This document shows, one piece after another, positions 52,331-63,802 of a stretch of DNA of 64,000 bases; positions within the stretch are counted from its first letter, which is position 1; the number at the start of each line of letters is the position of its first letter. Position numbers and translations under genes: made by a program. The stretch is from Embiotoca jacksoni (taxonomy: Eukaryota > Chordata > Actinopteri > Embiotocidae), in assembly GCA_022577435.1 (NCBI GenBank), contig JAKOON010000007.1:13144926-13208925 (forward strand), read 5' to 3'. Under the pieces are notes generated by a model. The model was not told the DNA's origin and searched no databases. It saw nothing but the letters and a program-made list of their open reading frames with translations.

Positions 52331-52866
52331 CAGTGTCCACTAAGTTACACAAAACAATTCTCTGCAAATGCATTGCTAATCTCACTTTGTGCAATGCTTG
52401 CTAAAACTAGTCCAGTTGTTAAAAACAAAAAATTCAAGCTTTGTTGTAAAACATTTACAATTGTAAGCAACTGTCTTCTGGCTGAGTGCCCCAGATAGGG
52501 CAGGGGAGTCTGAAAGCCGAGAGAGACAGACTTGTTTGATTTTTGTCTTTTCATGGTATTTGTTGACAATATGAAACATAGAATAACACCACCGATATAT
52601 TTTATGTCAGTAGCTGCCAACAAGCAGAATCAAATCTCAGGCAATATTCCCAACAAAAGCAACAACAACATGAAAATTAAATTTCATATTCAAAGTGTTT
52701 GTAGTCAGTCCACAACCACTCTGAATGTAAAAAAAATAAGTGAGGAGGGAAATCAACTGTGTCAGAGAGATGGATGGAAAAGGTACAAAGCTGGGGTAGA
52801 GCGCTAACAAACTCCATTTTGTGTTTCTGCAGCTGTTTCCATGGAGCTCTCTGTCACTCTCTTTTG

Positions 52867-52912
52867 CCCTCTCTCTCTCTCTTTCTCTGCCTCTACACTC
52901 CCTTTCTCTCTT

Positions 52913-52985
<73 letters not shown>
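52867..52985. repeat. Compound (CT)n-(CA)n microsatellite
   Basis: CT-rich array with CTTT interruptions to about 52970, then about seven CA units. In the pre-mRNA it is UG followed by GA-rich sequence, about 550 nt downstream of the 150-bp exon. Confidence 0.9.
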
Positions 52986-53374
52986 AGTGTCTGAAAGAGG
53001 ATTCAGCTGTGAGTCAATCTGCAACCAACCACAACTCAGAGAGAAAACCTCTCGTTCTCTCTAACAGACTCTCCTCTCCTCTATCGCTCCAGCATCACGC
53101 CCATCTCATCATTTTTTTCCAACCTCATTACAATAATTTCTTAATTTATTCTAAACCCCAGTCACAACAACAAACCCACATTTGGCACACTCAATTACTG
53201 TGATTTTTATACATGAGCACCACATCAACAAGAAGCGCAGGAACCAGTCCACGTATTTACAGTCCTGTGTTTCTCCCTTGACCTTATTTGGAGTGTATGT
53301 GGCAATCAGCAGCGCTCATTACACCTACGTGCCCTACAAAGATGCCCCAGAAAAATGTCCTTGAACAAGGAGGT

Positions 53375-53407
53375 GAAGGGAGAAAAAAAAAAAAGAGAGA
53401 GGAAAAG
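53375..53407 (-). promoter_or_regulatory. Pyrimidine-rich stretch after the 150-bp exon donor
   Basis: In the pre-mRNA, roughly +9 to +41 after the donor reads CTTTTCCTCTCTC, then T12 (plus-strand A12 at 53383-53394), then CTCCCTTCACC. U-rich sequence directly downstream of a 5' splice site can recruit TIA-1-type proteins, and CU-rich sequence can recruit PTB. A role here is inferred only from position and composition. Confidence 0.3.
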
Positions 53408-53415
53408 ATGCTTAC

Positions 53416-53565
53416 CGAGGACTCCAACGCGGTAGTTGAGAGTGATAACGATGACATTTCCGTAGCTGGCCAGGACGCTGCCATCAATCATGTTGCCCGT
53501 CCCCTCCATGTAGGATCCTCCGTGGATGTAGACCATCACAGGCTTGGCCCCGGTGTCTCGTATGT
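53416..53565 (-). CDS. nlgn3: nlgn3 internal exon, HGG/oxyanion-hole region (150 bp)
   Basis: Constitutive-type exon of neuroligin-3. The acceptor CTCTTGCAG is followed by AC, which completes the Asp codon begun upstream, then 49 codons, then a single G before the donor GTAAGC. The product runs D-IRDTGAKPVMVYIHGGSYME and on to NVIVITLNYRVGVL. It covers the early core strands of the alpha/beta-hydrolase fold. The HGG motif corresponds to the oxyanion hole of cholinesterases, but neuroligins are not enzymes. Paralogue choice: GTGNMIDGSVLASYGN together with NYRVGVL fits NLGN3. NLGN1 has NLYDG and NYRLGVL, NLGN2 has NMFDG and LAAYGN, and NLGN4 has NYRLGIL (all from memory). Teleosts usually carry nlgn3a and nlgn3b, and which one this is cannot be told from three exons. 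The donor is strong and is followed in the pre-mRNA by a pyrimidine-rich stretch with T12. The next exon is 33.9 kb away. Confidence 0.97.
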
Positions 53566-54339
53566 CTGCAAGAGCGGCCATCATTAACACATTCACATTG
53601 TCGTCCACCCACTCCGATCAAGGGTCAGCTCAGATTCAGATACAGCAGTTACAGCACATGGTGGCCACAAACAGACAAGCTGACGATCGCCTCCCAGATA
53701 CCAGCTGTAATCAAACAGTCTGCCGACCTACTAATGGAAATGGAAGCAATATTCTATCATATCTGCTGGATGAGAAACAAATGAATGTCCACGCTTTATG
53801 TTGAGTTCAACTCTATTATAGTAATCGGCGAGTTCAGCTCTGGAAAATGTGGCTAATCATTTATGTCATATTAACCATACTACTAGGGCTGCACTTGGTG
53901 TTGCATTGCCTTCCAGGAGGCAGACCCACTTCCTAATATAGACACGCAGGAAGCCATTAGGGAGAATAAAGAGAGAGGTAGTCTGACACATCTCCTAAGC
54001 AGGGAGAAGGCTAATCTGACTTGACAGTGATAGGGAAAATGCAGTGGCTAATTACACAATGCTACCTTGCACCTCCGCTTTGCGCAGGCCTATCAGGCTG
54101 CGGCCGTGTATTTGCACGGTCTTGCTTGGAGTTGCAAACAGGCGCATTTCTGCTTCGGTTTTGGTAAAATGTTGTTTATTTTATTCCCCAAGCAGGATTT
54201 GATCCCCAGCTGGAGCGACACTCCAGCCAGATAAAGCACATCCAGAGGTAGAGGGAAGAAGAAAGCCTCTGTCTGAGGAATAGACTGAATTACTGACTGG
54301 CTAGCTGGAGCTGGGAGACAGGACAAGAAACTCTCTCTC

Positions 54340-54690
54340 ATTTTCACTCCTGCTCCCCCCGCGTTCTGTGTAGCTTCTCGCCTTCCCCTCCCTCACTTTG
54401 TATCGCTTTCACTCACAGACTCTCCCCTGTCTCTCCCTGTTTCTCTCCCGCCTTCTCTCCATCTCTTTCCAAACTCCCTGCCTCTCTCCCCCCCCCCCCC
54501 CCCCCCCCTTAAGCCCTGAGTGGTGAGAATGAGAAGGGGTAGGAGGGCAACGAGCGAGGAAGACAGAGAGGAGGAGAGAGAAACACAAAGACAGACTGGA
54601 GGGAAGACAGAAAGGAAAAAAAAAAAAAAGGAGAGAAAAAGACGGAAAAAGAGAAAAACTAAAGAGAGCAGGAAAATGAAAGAAAGCAAT
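54340..54690. repeat. Pyrimidine tract, C21 and purine tract (strand-composition switch)
   Basis: The plus strand is C/T-rich from about 54340 and ends in C21 at 54488-54508. After a short mixed spacer it becomes A/G-rich until about 54690 (GGAGAGAG, A-runs, AAAGAGAAAA). Open frames on both strands here are compositional. Confidence 0.75.
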
Positions 54691-55186
54691 GGGCTCAGAT
54701 TTTCAAAGGGTGGTATTGTATTCTGGTTGCTATGGCGACGGAGAACCAAAATTCGAAATCCTCAAGAACAGCTAATCGCAGACCACATCCTGCACAGCCC
54801 AGTCTGCATCGATCTGCAGGCACTCCTCGTCATTATGCACCCCATCACATTAGAGTGCTCAACATACAAGACAACTACTTAAATGCATTTCGTAAAGACA
54901 GTTTTTATTTCTGTAACCCCTATAGCACAGCTTGGCCTTGATTCACAGTTGTTTTTTTCATCATTCCCTTGGTTATTCATGGCCCTGTTACGTTTAAAAG
55001 CAAAGCAATAACTTGGATATGATGTGGCCTTATTTATGGCTTCCTTTATCTTGCTGGTATCTGAGAAGGCTACACAGTGGAATGTGATTTATAGCTGACA
55101 CTTCTCTATGCACACACTTATCTTAGACAAGAGGAGGAGGGGATGCATGGGGTGACAAAGCATGAAAAGTACAGTCAGAAAGGGAA

Positions 55187-55199
55187 GGGGGGGGGGGGG
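55187..55199. repeat. G13 homopolymer
   Basis: Thirteen G on the plus strand within a purine-rich stretch. Confidence 0.9.
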
Positions 55200-58100
55200 A
55201 TTGAGGGAGGGGGCAGCAAAACGATATCCTACACAAGCTACTCAAACAAATGGGCCACAGATACAAAGAGAATGGCAGAGAGGAAGAAGGAACAGGGGGC
55301 AGAAATAAGAAAAAGAGATTAGTCATGTCAATGTTATCAGTCACCTCTTTTGTTGAATCACATCATGTCTCCATGACAACAGTTAAATCCCTTTGGTAGA
55401 GCGATACAAAACATTGAAGCTCCACTTGTTCTAATCTATTTATTGAGTTGATCTGATGTGGGAAGTGTCACATAGATGTGATATACAGTTCTCAATGACA
55501 CTGATTCGTCACTGGAGGAAGATATACATGCAACAGATCCCAATTGAATTTTGGGTTACAGTGGAAAACACAATAACCCTTTTTGGAGACATCTGCATCT
55601 GGGCCAGATCACTGTATGACTCGGAGGTAAAGAGAGGGGCAGCTCGTCTTAACCAATCAGGTCAGAGCTTTGTTGGTCACTGTGCACGGCCTAATCTGGT
55701 GAAACAGGTGACTAAGTGGCTACCTCAAAAAGCTTACTTCCTGATTCACTACTTCTCTGAGGCAAACACATCATTACATCAGCACACATATTCATAGCAT
55801 CAAGACTCAGCACTAGAGCTGTGGTAGAAAAGAAACAGAGATATGCTGATTAATGCACATACTGGTAGATTTGCAATAAAACTCCATCCACAATGAGCTC
55901 GAAAATATAAATAAAAATAAACGTTTGCAGATGAACAAAAAACAGTGAATGATGGAAATGTAGATGACAGATGATGTGCAAGCTGAACAGAACAATAATT
56001 CATGTACAAGAACATATCAGTTTTCTAACATGTTTCTTTCAACCAAACAAGTGAGATCATGCAGCATGTACTCTACAGCAACATACACTCCCAGCACACG
56101 TCATACAAACAGCAAATAATCGTATCATAGGAGAAACAAATCGACTGAAAACGGCCCATTGAATAAATAAATCAAAGGTTTTCTGTTTGGCCAGTGAGGA
56201 CAGTCACACCTACAAATACATCACAGTGCATGAATTTGAGAAGGGACTGAGCGGCACAACCTTTCAGAGGTGCCTCACAGTGGCTTTGGACTGATTGGAG
56301 TGTCAGTGGGAGGCATAACTCAGGCCTAACCTGAGCCTCTAAGTGTTGCTGCTGCAAGTGAATCCCACCAGGAGGGCTCGGAGCACTCCGTCCTTTCCCC
56401 CGGTATCTTATTTTCCCTCCCCACCTGTACCTCCACCTTTTTGTCCTTTGCCTCTCACTCCATTGAGAGCAGTCAGTCATATATCTGACGTTAAGCGCCC
56501 CAGAACCGGCCTTGACACTGCGGAGTGGGACAGGACAAAGGCGAGTGGAGATAAGTGTCGGTGGCATTCACTGTGTCAACACTTGGTGAAACATGGTGGC
56601 TGTCAGCGGCTATCAACGAGGTCTGAGGTAGGGGGGAAACGGGTGACAATGTCCTGATGTGGCAGGACATGACATGTACCCTACTGTAGAGCTCTTGTCA
56701 GGCCCAGCTTCACAGTTCATTCATGACAAGTCCATTACTGGCCATGGTCACATTTAAGAGCTGCATATAGTTTATCTGGGGAGCTCCTCACAAAACAGGC
56801 AGTGTAATTACAGCAAATTATAACGCAGCTTGTGTTATTGTACAAGTCACTGACAGTACTCTGAATGTCACTGAATGTCTGCTTGATATTCCATTCATAC
56901 AGAATCAAATGAACTAGCACTGTGTGACTAAGCCTTGGAGGGTAGTATGGGCTGAAGTGAAGGAGCACACACTAACAAATTTTATATTTTGGACTCACAA
57001 AAAACAGTGGGAGGAGGACCACACAAAAAACAAAAAATAGCTGTTGTATAGCTGTCGCTATTTTCGGAGCCTGAAAATCATCAGGAGTGAAGGCATGGGC
57101 AGGAAAAAGAGCACCTTATAGCTGGACTATGTTATACTACACAGTAGTCTCAACAGCAGATATTTTGATAACTGAGGTAGGTCTAATACATGTAGGTATA
57201 GAGATATATAAAAAGGTATATAAAAAGGAGATGTATGGGCCTCTACTATAAATCTTGGCATGGCTACAGTAAATGTAATGGGAGGAATGACCTTTGTGCG
57301 AAGGTGACTTCTTGCACCCAGGCTGCTCTGTTTGTGTGTTAAATATGATGTTGGCAGCAGGGCACAAGCAGTGTGTGTATGTATGGAGATAGAGAAAAGA
57401 GAGATGGGGATAGACAAAGGCTGAGTAAAATGAAAGGAGCGACACTGCACGGCTATTAGCCAAAGCCCCCTACAGCTGGCCTGGATCTGGATGAGAGGAG
57501 GAAGCAGTGGAGGTGCTGTCATCTTTAAGACCCAGAGACAGCTGTTTACTCCCCGAGTGAAAGAGGAGTAAACCTTTAGTCTTTCAAGGAAGCCCGCTGT
57601 CAATGGTGCGAGCCACAGAGGCTGGCATTATACTGTACAAACTCACTGAGGGGTTGACTACAGCACACCAACAAACACACTACAGCGCACAAACCCCTCG
57701 GACGTGCTGTGCCGTTGCATAAGGGACGAGTCAAAGTGCCTCAGTGAACTAATTCAAAGCCCGAATCCACTCCATTCCCCAGATTTATTTTTTAAAGGCA
57801 GTGTGTTTTTACATGTTTTTGCCTTCCCAATTATTTAGTGGCACTCAAGAGTAAAGGACAAGGAAGAAAAAGAGCAGAGATAACAATAACAGTCTTGCTC
57901 TCCCTCCCTATGAAATAGCTCAAATGATGCCCTTGTGGATTAGCCATTAGCAGCAATGCTTATCTTGAAAAAGAAGCTGAGCTGCAGCATTCCAAAGATC
58001 TCTGAATAAAATGGGCTTCAAGGGGCACAATTCCTCGTCCCGCCACATCAGAGAGAATAGGATAGTGGCAGAATGGAGAAAACGGTGTGTGAATTGCCCC

Positions 58101-58968
58101 CACTGTCGATTTAGCACTCTCCAGGCTGCCTGAGCTGAGCTGAGGGCTTTGCTGGATGGGGATCCAGTCAGGCCTGTGCAATGGAATTAATGGTAATACC
58201 CAGGCAGGTGGAGCTCAGCTCTGCTCCCTGGCACAGCAACCATGGAGAGGGTGTCTGGGGGTGGGGGTATGTCTGTCTGTTGTCTTTTCCAGGGCCTGCT
58301 TGTGGAGCTTGGAAGCAAGTATATGTGGTGGAAGCATTCTTATTGATTAGTTTCAATGTGCCAAATGACAGACCAACACAGATCTACTTTTCATCAGTGG
58401 GAGAGGGCTGAGGCAGCAGTGGTGCGAGACACTCTAGAGGTGGAGTGGGGACGGCTGCCTCTCCCCGCCTATCACTGGGCACAGTACCTCGACACCACTG
58501 CCATGTTCCACCTGGGAGATTTAGCTCCTACACAGCCTCACTTCCTCTATTTACATGCCCACCTTTATCTAACAACAGCAGGTAGGTGATTGAAAGCTTG
58601 CACTCCCTTTTACAGTGCAATAACAGCCTCTGTAAAATTGAGTCTTGATTGTGGGCTGGTGTAAATCACAGCAACTTGGCCCACATGCATGCTCGTGCTG
58701 CTGGAGGGAGCGACGTGTAGAATTTGAATGCACTTTGAGGTGCCAGGGGGTTGACTGTTGCGCAGACAGATGGGCGGACACAAAGGGACAGACAGCCCGA
58801 CACAGGGGCAGACAAACAGACAGAAGGGCTAAGAGGGAGAGCCTCAGGGACAGCCAGCGGACACAAGGAAATATACAGAATAAAGAGGCATTATATTCCT
58901 TGCTACATATTTCCTTTTGGTTATCTCTTCGTCTCAGTTGAATATTTTTTATTGACTGTTCCACAGCC

Positions 58969-58992
58969 TTTTTTTTTTTTATTTTTTTTTTT
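58969..58992. repeat. T-rich run (T12-A-T11)
   Basis: Two T runs separated by one A on the plus strand, A-rich in the pre-mRNA. Confidence 0.9.
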
Positions 58993-59497
58993 AATCTAAA
59001 CTTGTTTATTATGATTGCTATACATATGTAACATTTCTCTGGCAACACTATTGTTCCAACATTTATTTCAATTAGAATTTAAGAACATGTCTGGAGGGTT
59101 ATAACAGGGAGGAGGGGCAGTTCAGATACAATAGAGGGGGAGAGCAAATTAGCCTGGGATAGACAGACTGCCAACTGAGACAGCATGGTAACGCTGGGAT
59201 GAACAGACGGAGAGATGGAGTGGGTTACACAGGGAGACCAGACAAGACAGTAGCTTTCTCAACTGAATGAGAATATGTGGATAAGAGGTGCATCGGCCAA
59301 GAAGTGAGACAGAAAGAGAGGGGGAGTTCTGCGGGTGTTCAGATTCTTCGTGTCCTTTAACTTGAATACAAATGTTTAATTTTCATTGGTAATGCAACAC
59401 GGAGATTGCTGTTACCTGCAATAATAGTACAGCTGCTCGTGAGAGCAGTGGTATGTGAGACAGCTTACAAGGACTTTGCGATTTGTGGTGAGGAAAG

Positions 59498-59499
<2 letters not shown>

Positions 59500-59530
<31 letters not shown>
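59500..59530. repeat. T31 homopolymer
   Basis: The longest single-base run in the window. On the minus strand it is A31 and could be the tail of a retroposed sequence lying at higher coordinates, but no body or flanking duplication was recognised. Confidence 0.9.
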
Positions 59531-59533
<3 letters not shown>

Positions 59534-61058
59534 GAGGTAACAGTTCTCTGTGTGGGGAATTACAGAGGAACAAAGGGGTGTCCCTGAATACTGGTTTGAT
59601 ATGACAGTTCAACACATTCACCAGAACAATGAAAATCTTCTGAATCATGTTCAGGGATTGATGGCTAACTCTGTCACACATGCATTAGTTACAGTGCAGC
59701 AGCAGAGATTCTGCTGGGACCGTATTGTGCTTCTACGGTGATGCTCTGTAAATAGCATTAGTTGCGCTCAGTAAAGAATAGACTTGTCATATTTTCAGTG
59801 AGGCTAGTCTAGCACAACAGCTTGGACACCAAGCCACTGTGTACACATGCAAAGACTTGCCAGACAAAGGGATCGGCACTTGTCAGCAATTTTAAACGGA
59901 CTTAGGGCGACATTACTGACGCATGTGGGCTTGCTTGAAGGAAGACAAACCCGCACACGCACGCATGCATACACACAGTCAAGTCAAAGACTGAAGGCAA
60001 TTTGGCTTCAGTTGTAACAGCTCGCCCTGGCCTTGAATGAGGAAACACCTGTGTGTCAAAGTGGTGCCATGGCAACGCTTCCTGTTCTGTGATCAAGGCC
60101 AGCGTGAGGCTTCTTATTCAGTGAGGCGCCCACTGGCAAAGACGAAGGAGCTTCCCTACAAACCCTTAAACATCTGGAGACAACCCAGCTGGGTTTCAAA
60201 CCCAATGCGGGACCCACAGCAATGCCAGCACTCACTGTGCACACATTCAAAACAAATAAGTGAACAGTTCAGTTGGCCTGCCAAATAGAAAGTCCTTATG
60301 CCCTAAACATGTACTGTGGTCCCAAACAGCTTTGCTCCAGACATACAGTTAAATATTGTTCATCAATGTACACATACAGTAATGTCCATCATAAACAAAT
60401 GGAGCATAAACCAAGGGCTTTGCCTTGATAACAACATCAGGCTTGCATCACCTGCCCTAAAGTGGTGTTAGAAGATGAGGGTGGGGCTATATCAAGGGTT
60501 TGATTTAGATTCAGAGACTTAAGCCGTTTCTGTTGCAGCACAAGAATCGTCTCTCATTCTAATCTCGGCAGAGATCCACCCTGAGCCAGGAATATCCCAA
60601 GATAAATATGGAAAGTGAACAATACGATTGCTGAGCAGCAACTCCCCATTTTCTACACCTCTCGCCTCTAATCCTCTCCAGCAGCACTCCTGAACTGCCG
60701 CTCCTCATCTAAATCTGCTGTCAGACCTAGTGAACGGTCTGATATTACACTGCTGCTTCACTTTCCCTCTGCTATTATCGTCACCAATACAGCTGCTGGC
60801 CACACCTTAAAAAGGGGCTCCAACCACTGCTTCTGCCCTTGTGTCACTACGAGATATTAAAATGACTCTGCCTGTTCTGGGTTATCCAGCCAGCCACTAG
60901 AGCCTGTCTGACTCTAAAGCCAAACACTCTTTTCATCAACTGAACTTAGATGCCTTGGAACAAGAGCCTTCACATTCACTCACATGCACTCTATTTTACA
61001 GCAATGCTCTACAGTTTATAATGTGACAGGGGTGCTGGATGATTGCATTTGCAATTAG

Positions 61059-61090
61059 AAAAAAAAAATAATAATAATAATAATAAAAAA
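61059..61090. repeat. A-run with (TAA)n
   Basis: A-rich run interrupted by about six TAA units, 75 bp downstream of the cassette-exon donor in transcript sense, where it is U-rich (TTA repeats). Confidence 0.9.
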
Positions 61091-61166
61091 ATCCATAAAT
61101 GATCGGAAAACAGTGAGATTTTTTAGAAGGAAATCATGCACCATCTTTGTTCACCATGGAAAATAC

Positions 61167-61226
61167 CTTCATCTTCATCACCGTCGTTATCCGCTAAATC
61201 CTCGCCCTGTTTTTTTGCATGGGCCC
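61167..61226 (-). CDS. nlgn3: nlgn3 splice-site-A cassette exon (60 bp, internal)
   Basis: Internal coding exon of neuroligin-3, the postsynaptic type I membrane protein that binds presynaptic neurexins. Read on the minus strand it follows an acceptor ending AACAG and ends at GAAG|GTATTT. It completes one Gly codon, then gives AHAKKQGEDLADNDGDEDE, then leaves one G that joins the 150-bp exon as Asp (G|AC). From memory this matches the second of the two 20-residue inserts at splice site A of mammalian NLGN3 (GSGAKKQ followed by the same acidic run). The exon is 60 bp with phase 1 at both ends, so skipping it keeps the frame, as expected for a cassette. The residues lie on the surface of the cholinesterase-like domain; in neuroligins splice-site-A inserts tune neurexin and other partner binding. 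The donor is weak (T at +4 and +5) and the acceptor ends in a poor tract (CAATAACAG), both in keeping with regulated inclusion. The partner cassette (KRISKECARKP-type) was not found up to 64000. Confidence 0.95.
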
Positions 61227-61442
61227 CTGTTATTGAAGCGGGGAGAGACATAGAGAGGCACAGGGAAATTCAAAATAGCATGTTTGGCAACATAGAGATG
61301 GAGATTGGAAAAGAGGCATTTCAACAAGAGCAGTAATTGAAATTGAAACCACTTAAATAATAACAATGTTCTTTTAAATACATTCCCATAACAAAATTTA
61401 ATTTGTGTACACAAAGCATATAAAATAACAGAAACACAAGCA

Positions 61443-61457
61443 TTTTTTTTTTTTTTT
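61443..61457. repeat. T15 homopolymer
   Basis: Plus-strand T run in the intron upstream of the cassette exon. Confidence 0.9.
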
Positions 61458-62168
61458 AATGAAATACAGATTTAAAAACATTGAGTGAAAAAAATAACAC
61501 CTTGCAGAAAGTAAACACAACTCCACTGTCATTGTAGCATATTTAGAGCAGAGTCATACACCACTGACATTTTCAGAAATAATTATTCAGGGGAAACCAA
61601 TCCAACTCTATACGTAGTTTTGGGTAACAACACTATACGCTTCAAGGGTGGTTGCACAAATGAACAGCTAAGCATGTGATTTGGATTCCTTAAAGTGGTC
61701 TTTAGAAAGATTACTCTGCATTTAAACAATACTTTAGTAACTTTCTATTCCCTTTGGAATATGCACCTGACAATTTGAGACTCACATCCAGTTAAAGACA
61801 CCATAAAAAGACAAATAACATGATATTAACGGAACTGACAAGCTTAAATGACGCATAAATCAGGATGCAGGAAACAGTTGAAAGAAAAGGTTTCAAACTA
61901 AAAACGAAAGAATGAGCAGGATTGTAACTTCCCCAGAGGTCCTGTGATCTGAATAAATCACAAGATTTCATGTATCATGTATATTCAGTGATGTGAGCAG
62001 TTACTTCTACTTGTCTCTTTGCCCCAGACAATAGGTGATATGTTGTGATTGTGTGTTATCGTAGTACACAAATCTACCCCCTGGGATGGCTGCCATGTAC
62101 AAATATAGTGCACAAGCCCAATCTTGACATTGTACTATCTACAACTGGTAAGATATCATTGTTTACTA

Positions 62169-62185
62169 TTTTTTTTTTTTTTTTT
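62169..62185. repeat. T17 homopolymer
   Basis: Plus-strand T run; nothing recognisable attached. Confidence 0.9.
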
Positions 62186-63518
62186 CATCAGCAGGGCCTA
62201 TAAAGAGAGTAATGCTGGTTAGTCATTTGATCCATCCATTCTCTACTCCATCATTTTTATATTTTTTTTATTGGGCAACACCCAAACCTATTATTGATCA
62301 GGTCAAAGTTTTCTCTTTAACTTGCTCAGTAAAATAAATCCTAATGCTTTTGGTGCCCTTACTCTTCTTCCAGTGTGATCTCTTGGGCAGTATGAACACC
62401 AATTAATAACAAAATATAACAGGCTGATAGACATACTGAAATGATGTGTCATCTTGAAATAATGTTTTATAAGCATGAAAGTTCACTCAGCCACTTTGAA
62501 GGTCGGACCAATGAGTGACCAGTGGGGTTGACTAAGTGTGATTACATTGATCTCGAGCATTTGTTCTGAAATGTAGACCCAACAATGGCGGGGGTGGTAG
62601 AACTAGATAAACCGATATGAACAGCTGAAACAACGTCAGTAAATATCGAGGAATTGATGCTGGACCAAGAGCAATGCCTAAAATGAACCGATGACGAGTG
62701 GTGAAACTGCTCTAATAGTTTCAAAATTAACTTGAGATCTACGCCCAATAGGATGCAACAAAGTACAATGGAGTGCAGCCAGACCCATAACACAGTAAGT
62801 TTGGGTAACACCAGGTCCGGATCTGATCCCTGCCTGAAACAACTGCCATTTCTGCTACAAATTTTTTTTTCTATCCCTGTTAGTCATTACAAAATCCTTC
62901 CTCTCTTTGCACTTTAGCAAAATATCATCCTATTCTGTAAGAAAATGGGCTGAAGACAAAGAAATTGTCTGTCGATTGATGATCAGTAGGGATGATCGCA
63001 ATAACCAAACAGGGCTGTTCGTTAGAATAATTTTGGCCAAACTCGGAACTGGAAGTCACTTGCTGCGCTCAAAGACTCTTTGAATGTCAACGTCCAATAT
63101 TTTCTGTTGCCAAAACTCTTATTAGGGGAATTATTTCTATCATTAATTTGGGAGATCCAGTCAGTTAGGTGGTGACAGAGATGGACACTATAGAACAAGT
63201 CACAAAAGCCTATATAGACCTCTGGCATATAGTATACCAGTTAAACAAGTTGTATTTGAATGAATATGTTGGCCTGTTTGAAAACCCTTATCCATTGTTA
63301 ATTGCTAGATACAATACATTTATGCATAATGTAAAAATCAGAGTGTCATGACATTTACTGAGTACGTTTATTCTCTGAAGTGGAGAAGCCTTTGGAACTT
63401 TGTTGATTCCACGGTCAGTACAGTGACCTCAGTCTGTTCATCAGTTTTGTATTACGTTGCGTAATGAATAATTTAGTTCCTTTGGTGTTATGGCTAAAGA
63501 ATTTAAGTTTTATTGAAA

Positions 63519-63613
63519 GCAACTTGACTTGTTTTAGTTTCTTAAGATGTTTTGCCTCTTATCTCAAAGGCATCTTCAATTGAAATTGAACAAACTAAAA
63601 GAAGTCCAGTTGC
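63519..63613. repeat. Foldback (imperfect inverted) repeat
   Basis: The left arm GCAACTTGACTTGTTTTAG faces the right arm CTAAAAGAAGTCCAGTTGC, with two mismatches over 19 bp. Inside them AAGATG faces CATCTT around TTTTGCCTCTTATCTCAAAG. It resembles a decayed copy of a dispersed motif seen in many fish (GAAGACGTTTCGCCTCTCAT type). The RNA could form a hairpin about 95 nt long. Confidence 0.55.
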
Positions 63614-63796
63614 CTTTGGATAAAACTAGGATTGAGCAATATTTTGGATGAGTGAGAACCTTATCAGACAAAAATGTTGTTATCGTTGTTTTTTTTAATA
63701 TATACATATATATTTATCATGTGGACACTGGTAATTGAATAACTAAAACTTTTTTTTTTTTTTGTGGGGCTTTGCTGTTTCTGGTACTGCCAGAAG

Positions 63797-63802
<6 letters not shown>

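Larger units (their letters stand above)
19536..53415 (-). other. nlgn3: Giant nlgn3 intron (33,880 bp)
   Basis: Intron between the 150-bp and 186-bp exons, with donor CTCG|GTAAGC (53415 downward) and acceptor ending TTATGCGTTGCAG (19536). The split Gly codon (G|GT) confirms that the two exons are directly joined in the mature mRNA. It holds most of the mobile-element remains in the window: the SINE-type copy at 43676-44017, the Tc1 fossil at about 39.2-40.0 kb, and diverged dispersed repeats at 45.5-45.9 and 47.5-47.9 kb. It also holds (CAG)10 at 41572-41601, two (CA)n arrays, a CpG-enriched patch (22921-23280) and a 22-bp palindrome (46847-46868). Open frames of 100-143 codons in it show no family resemblance and are not called as genes. 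Confidence 0.9.
53566..61166 (-). other. nlgn3: nlgn3 intron between cassette and 150-bp exon (7,601 bp)
   Basis: GT-AG intron bounded by GTATTT at its 5' end (61166) and CTCTTGCAG at its 3' end (53566). It contains a C21 run (54488-54508) flanked by a pyrimidine-to-purine strand switch, G13 (55187-55199), T-rich runs near 58969-58992, T31 at 59500-59530 and an A/(TAA)n patch (61059-61090). No exon-like frame with homology to neuroligin or any other family was seen. The remaining sequence is unremarkable unique-looking DNA. Confidence 0.85.

Noticed and set aside
55456..55797. 113-codon plus-strand open frame
   Set aside because: Looks protein-like in composition but matches no family I know; chance frame judged likelier.
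60160..60230. tRNA-like B-box word (GGTTTCAAACCC)
   Set aside because: No A box, cloverleaf or acceptor stem around it; not a tRNA gene.
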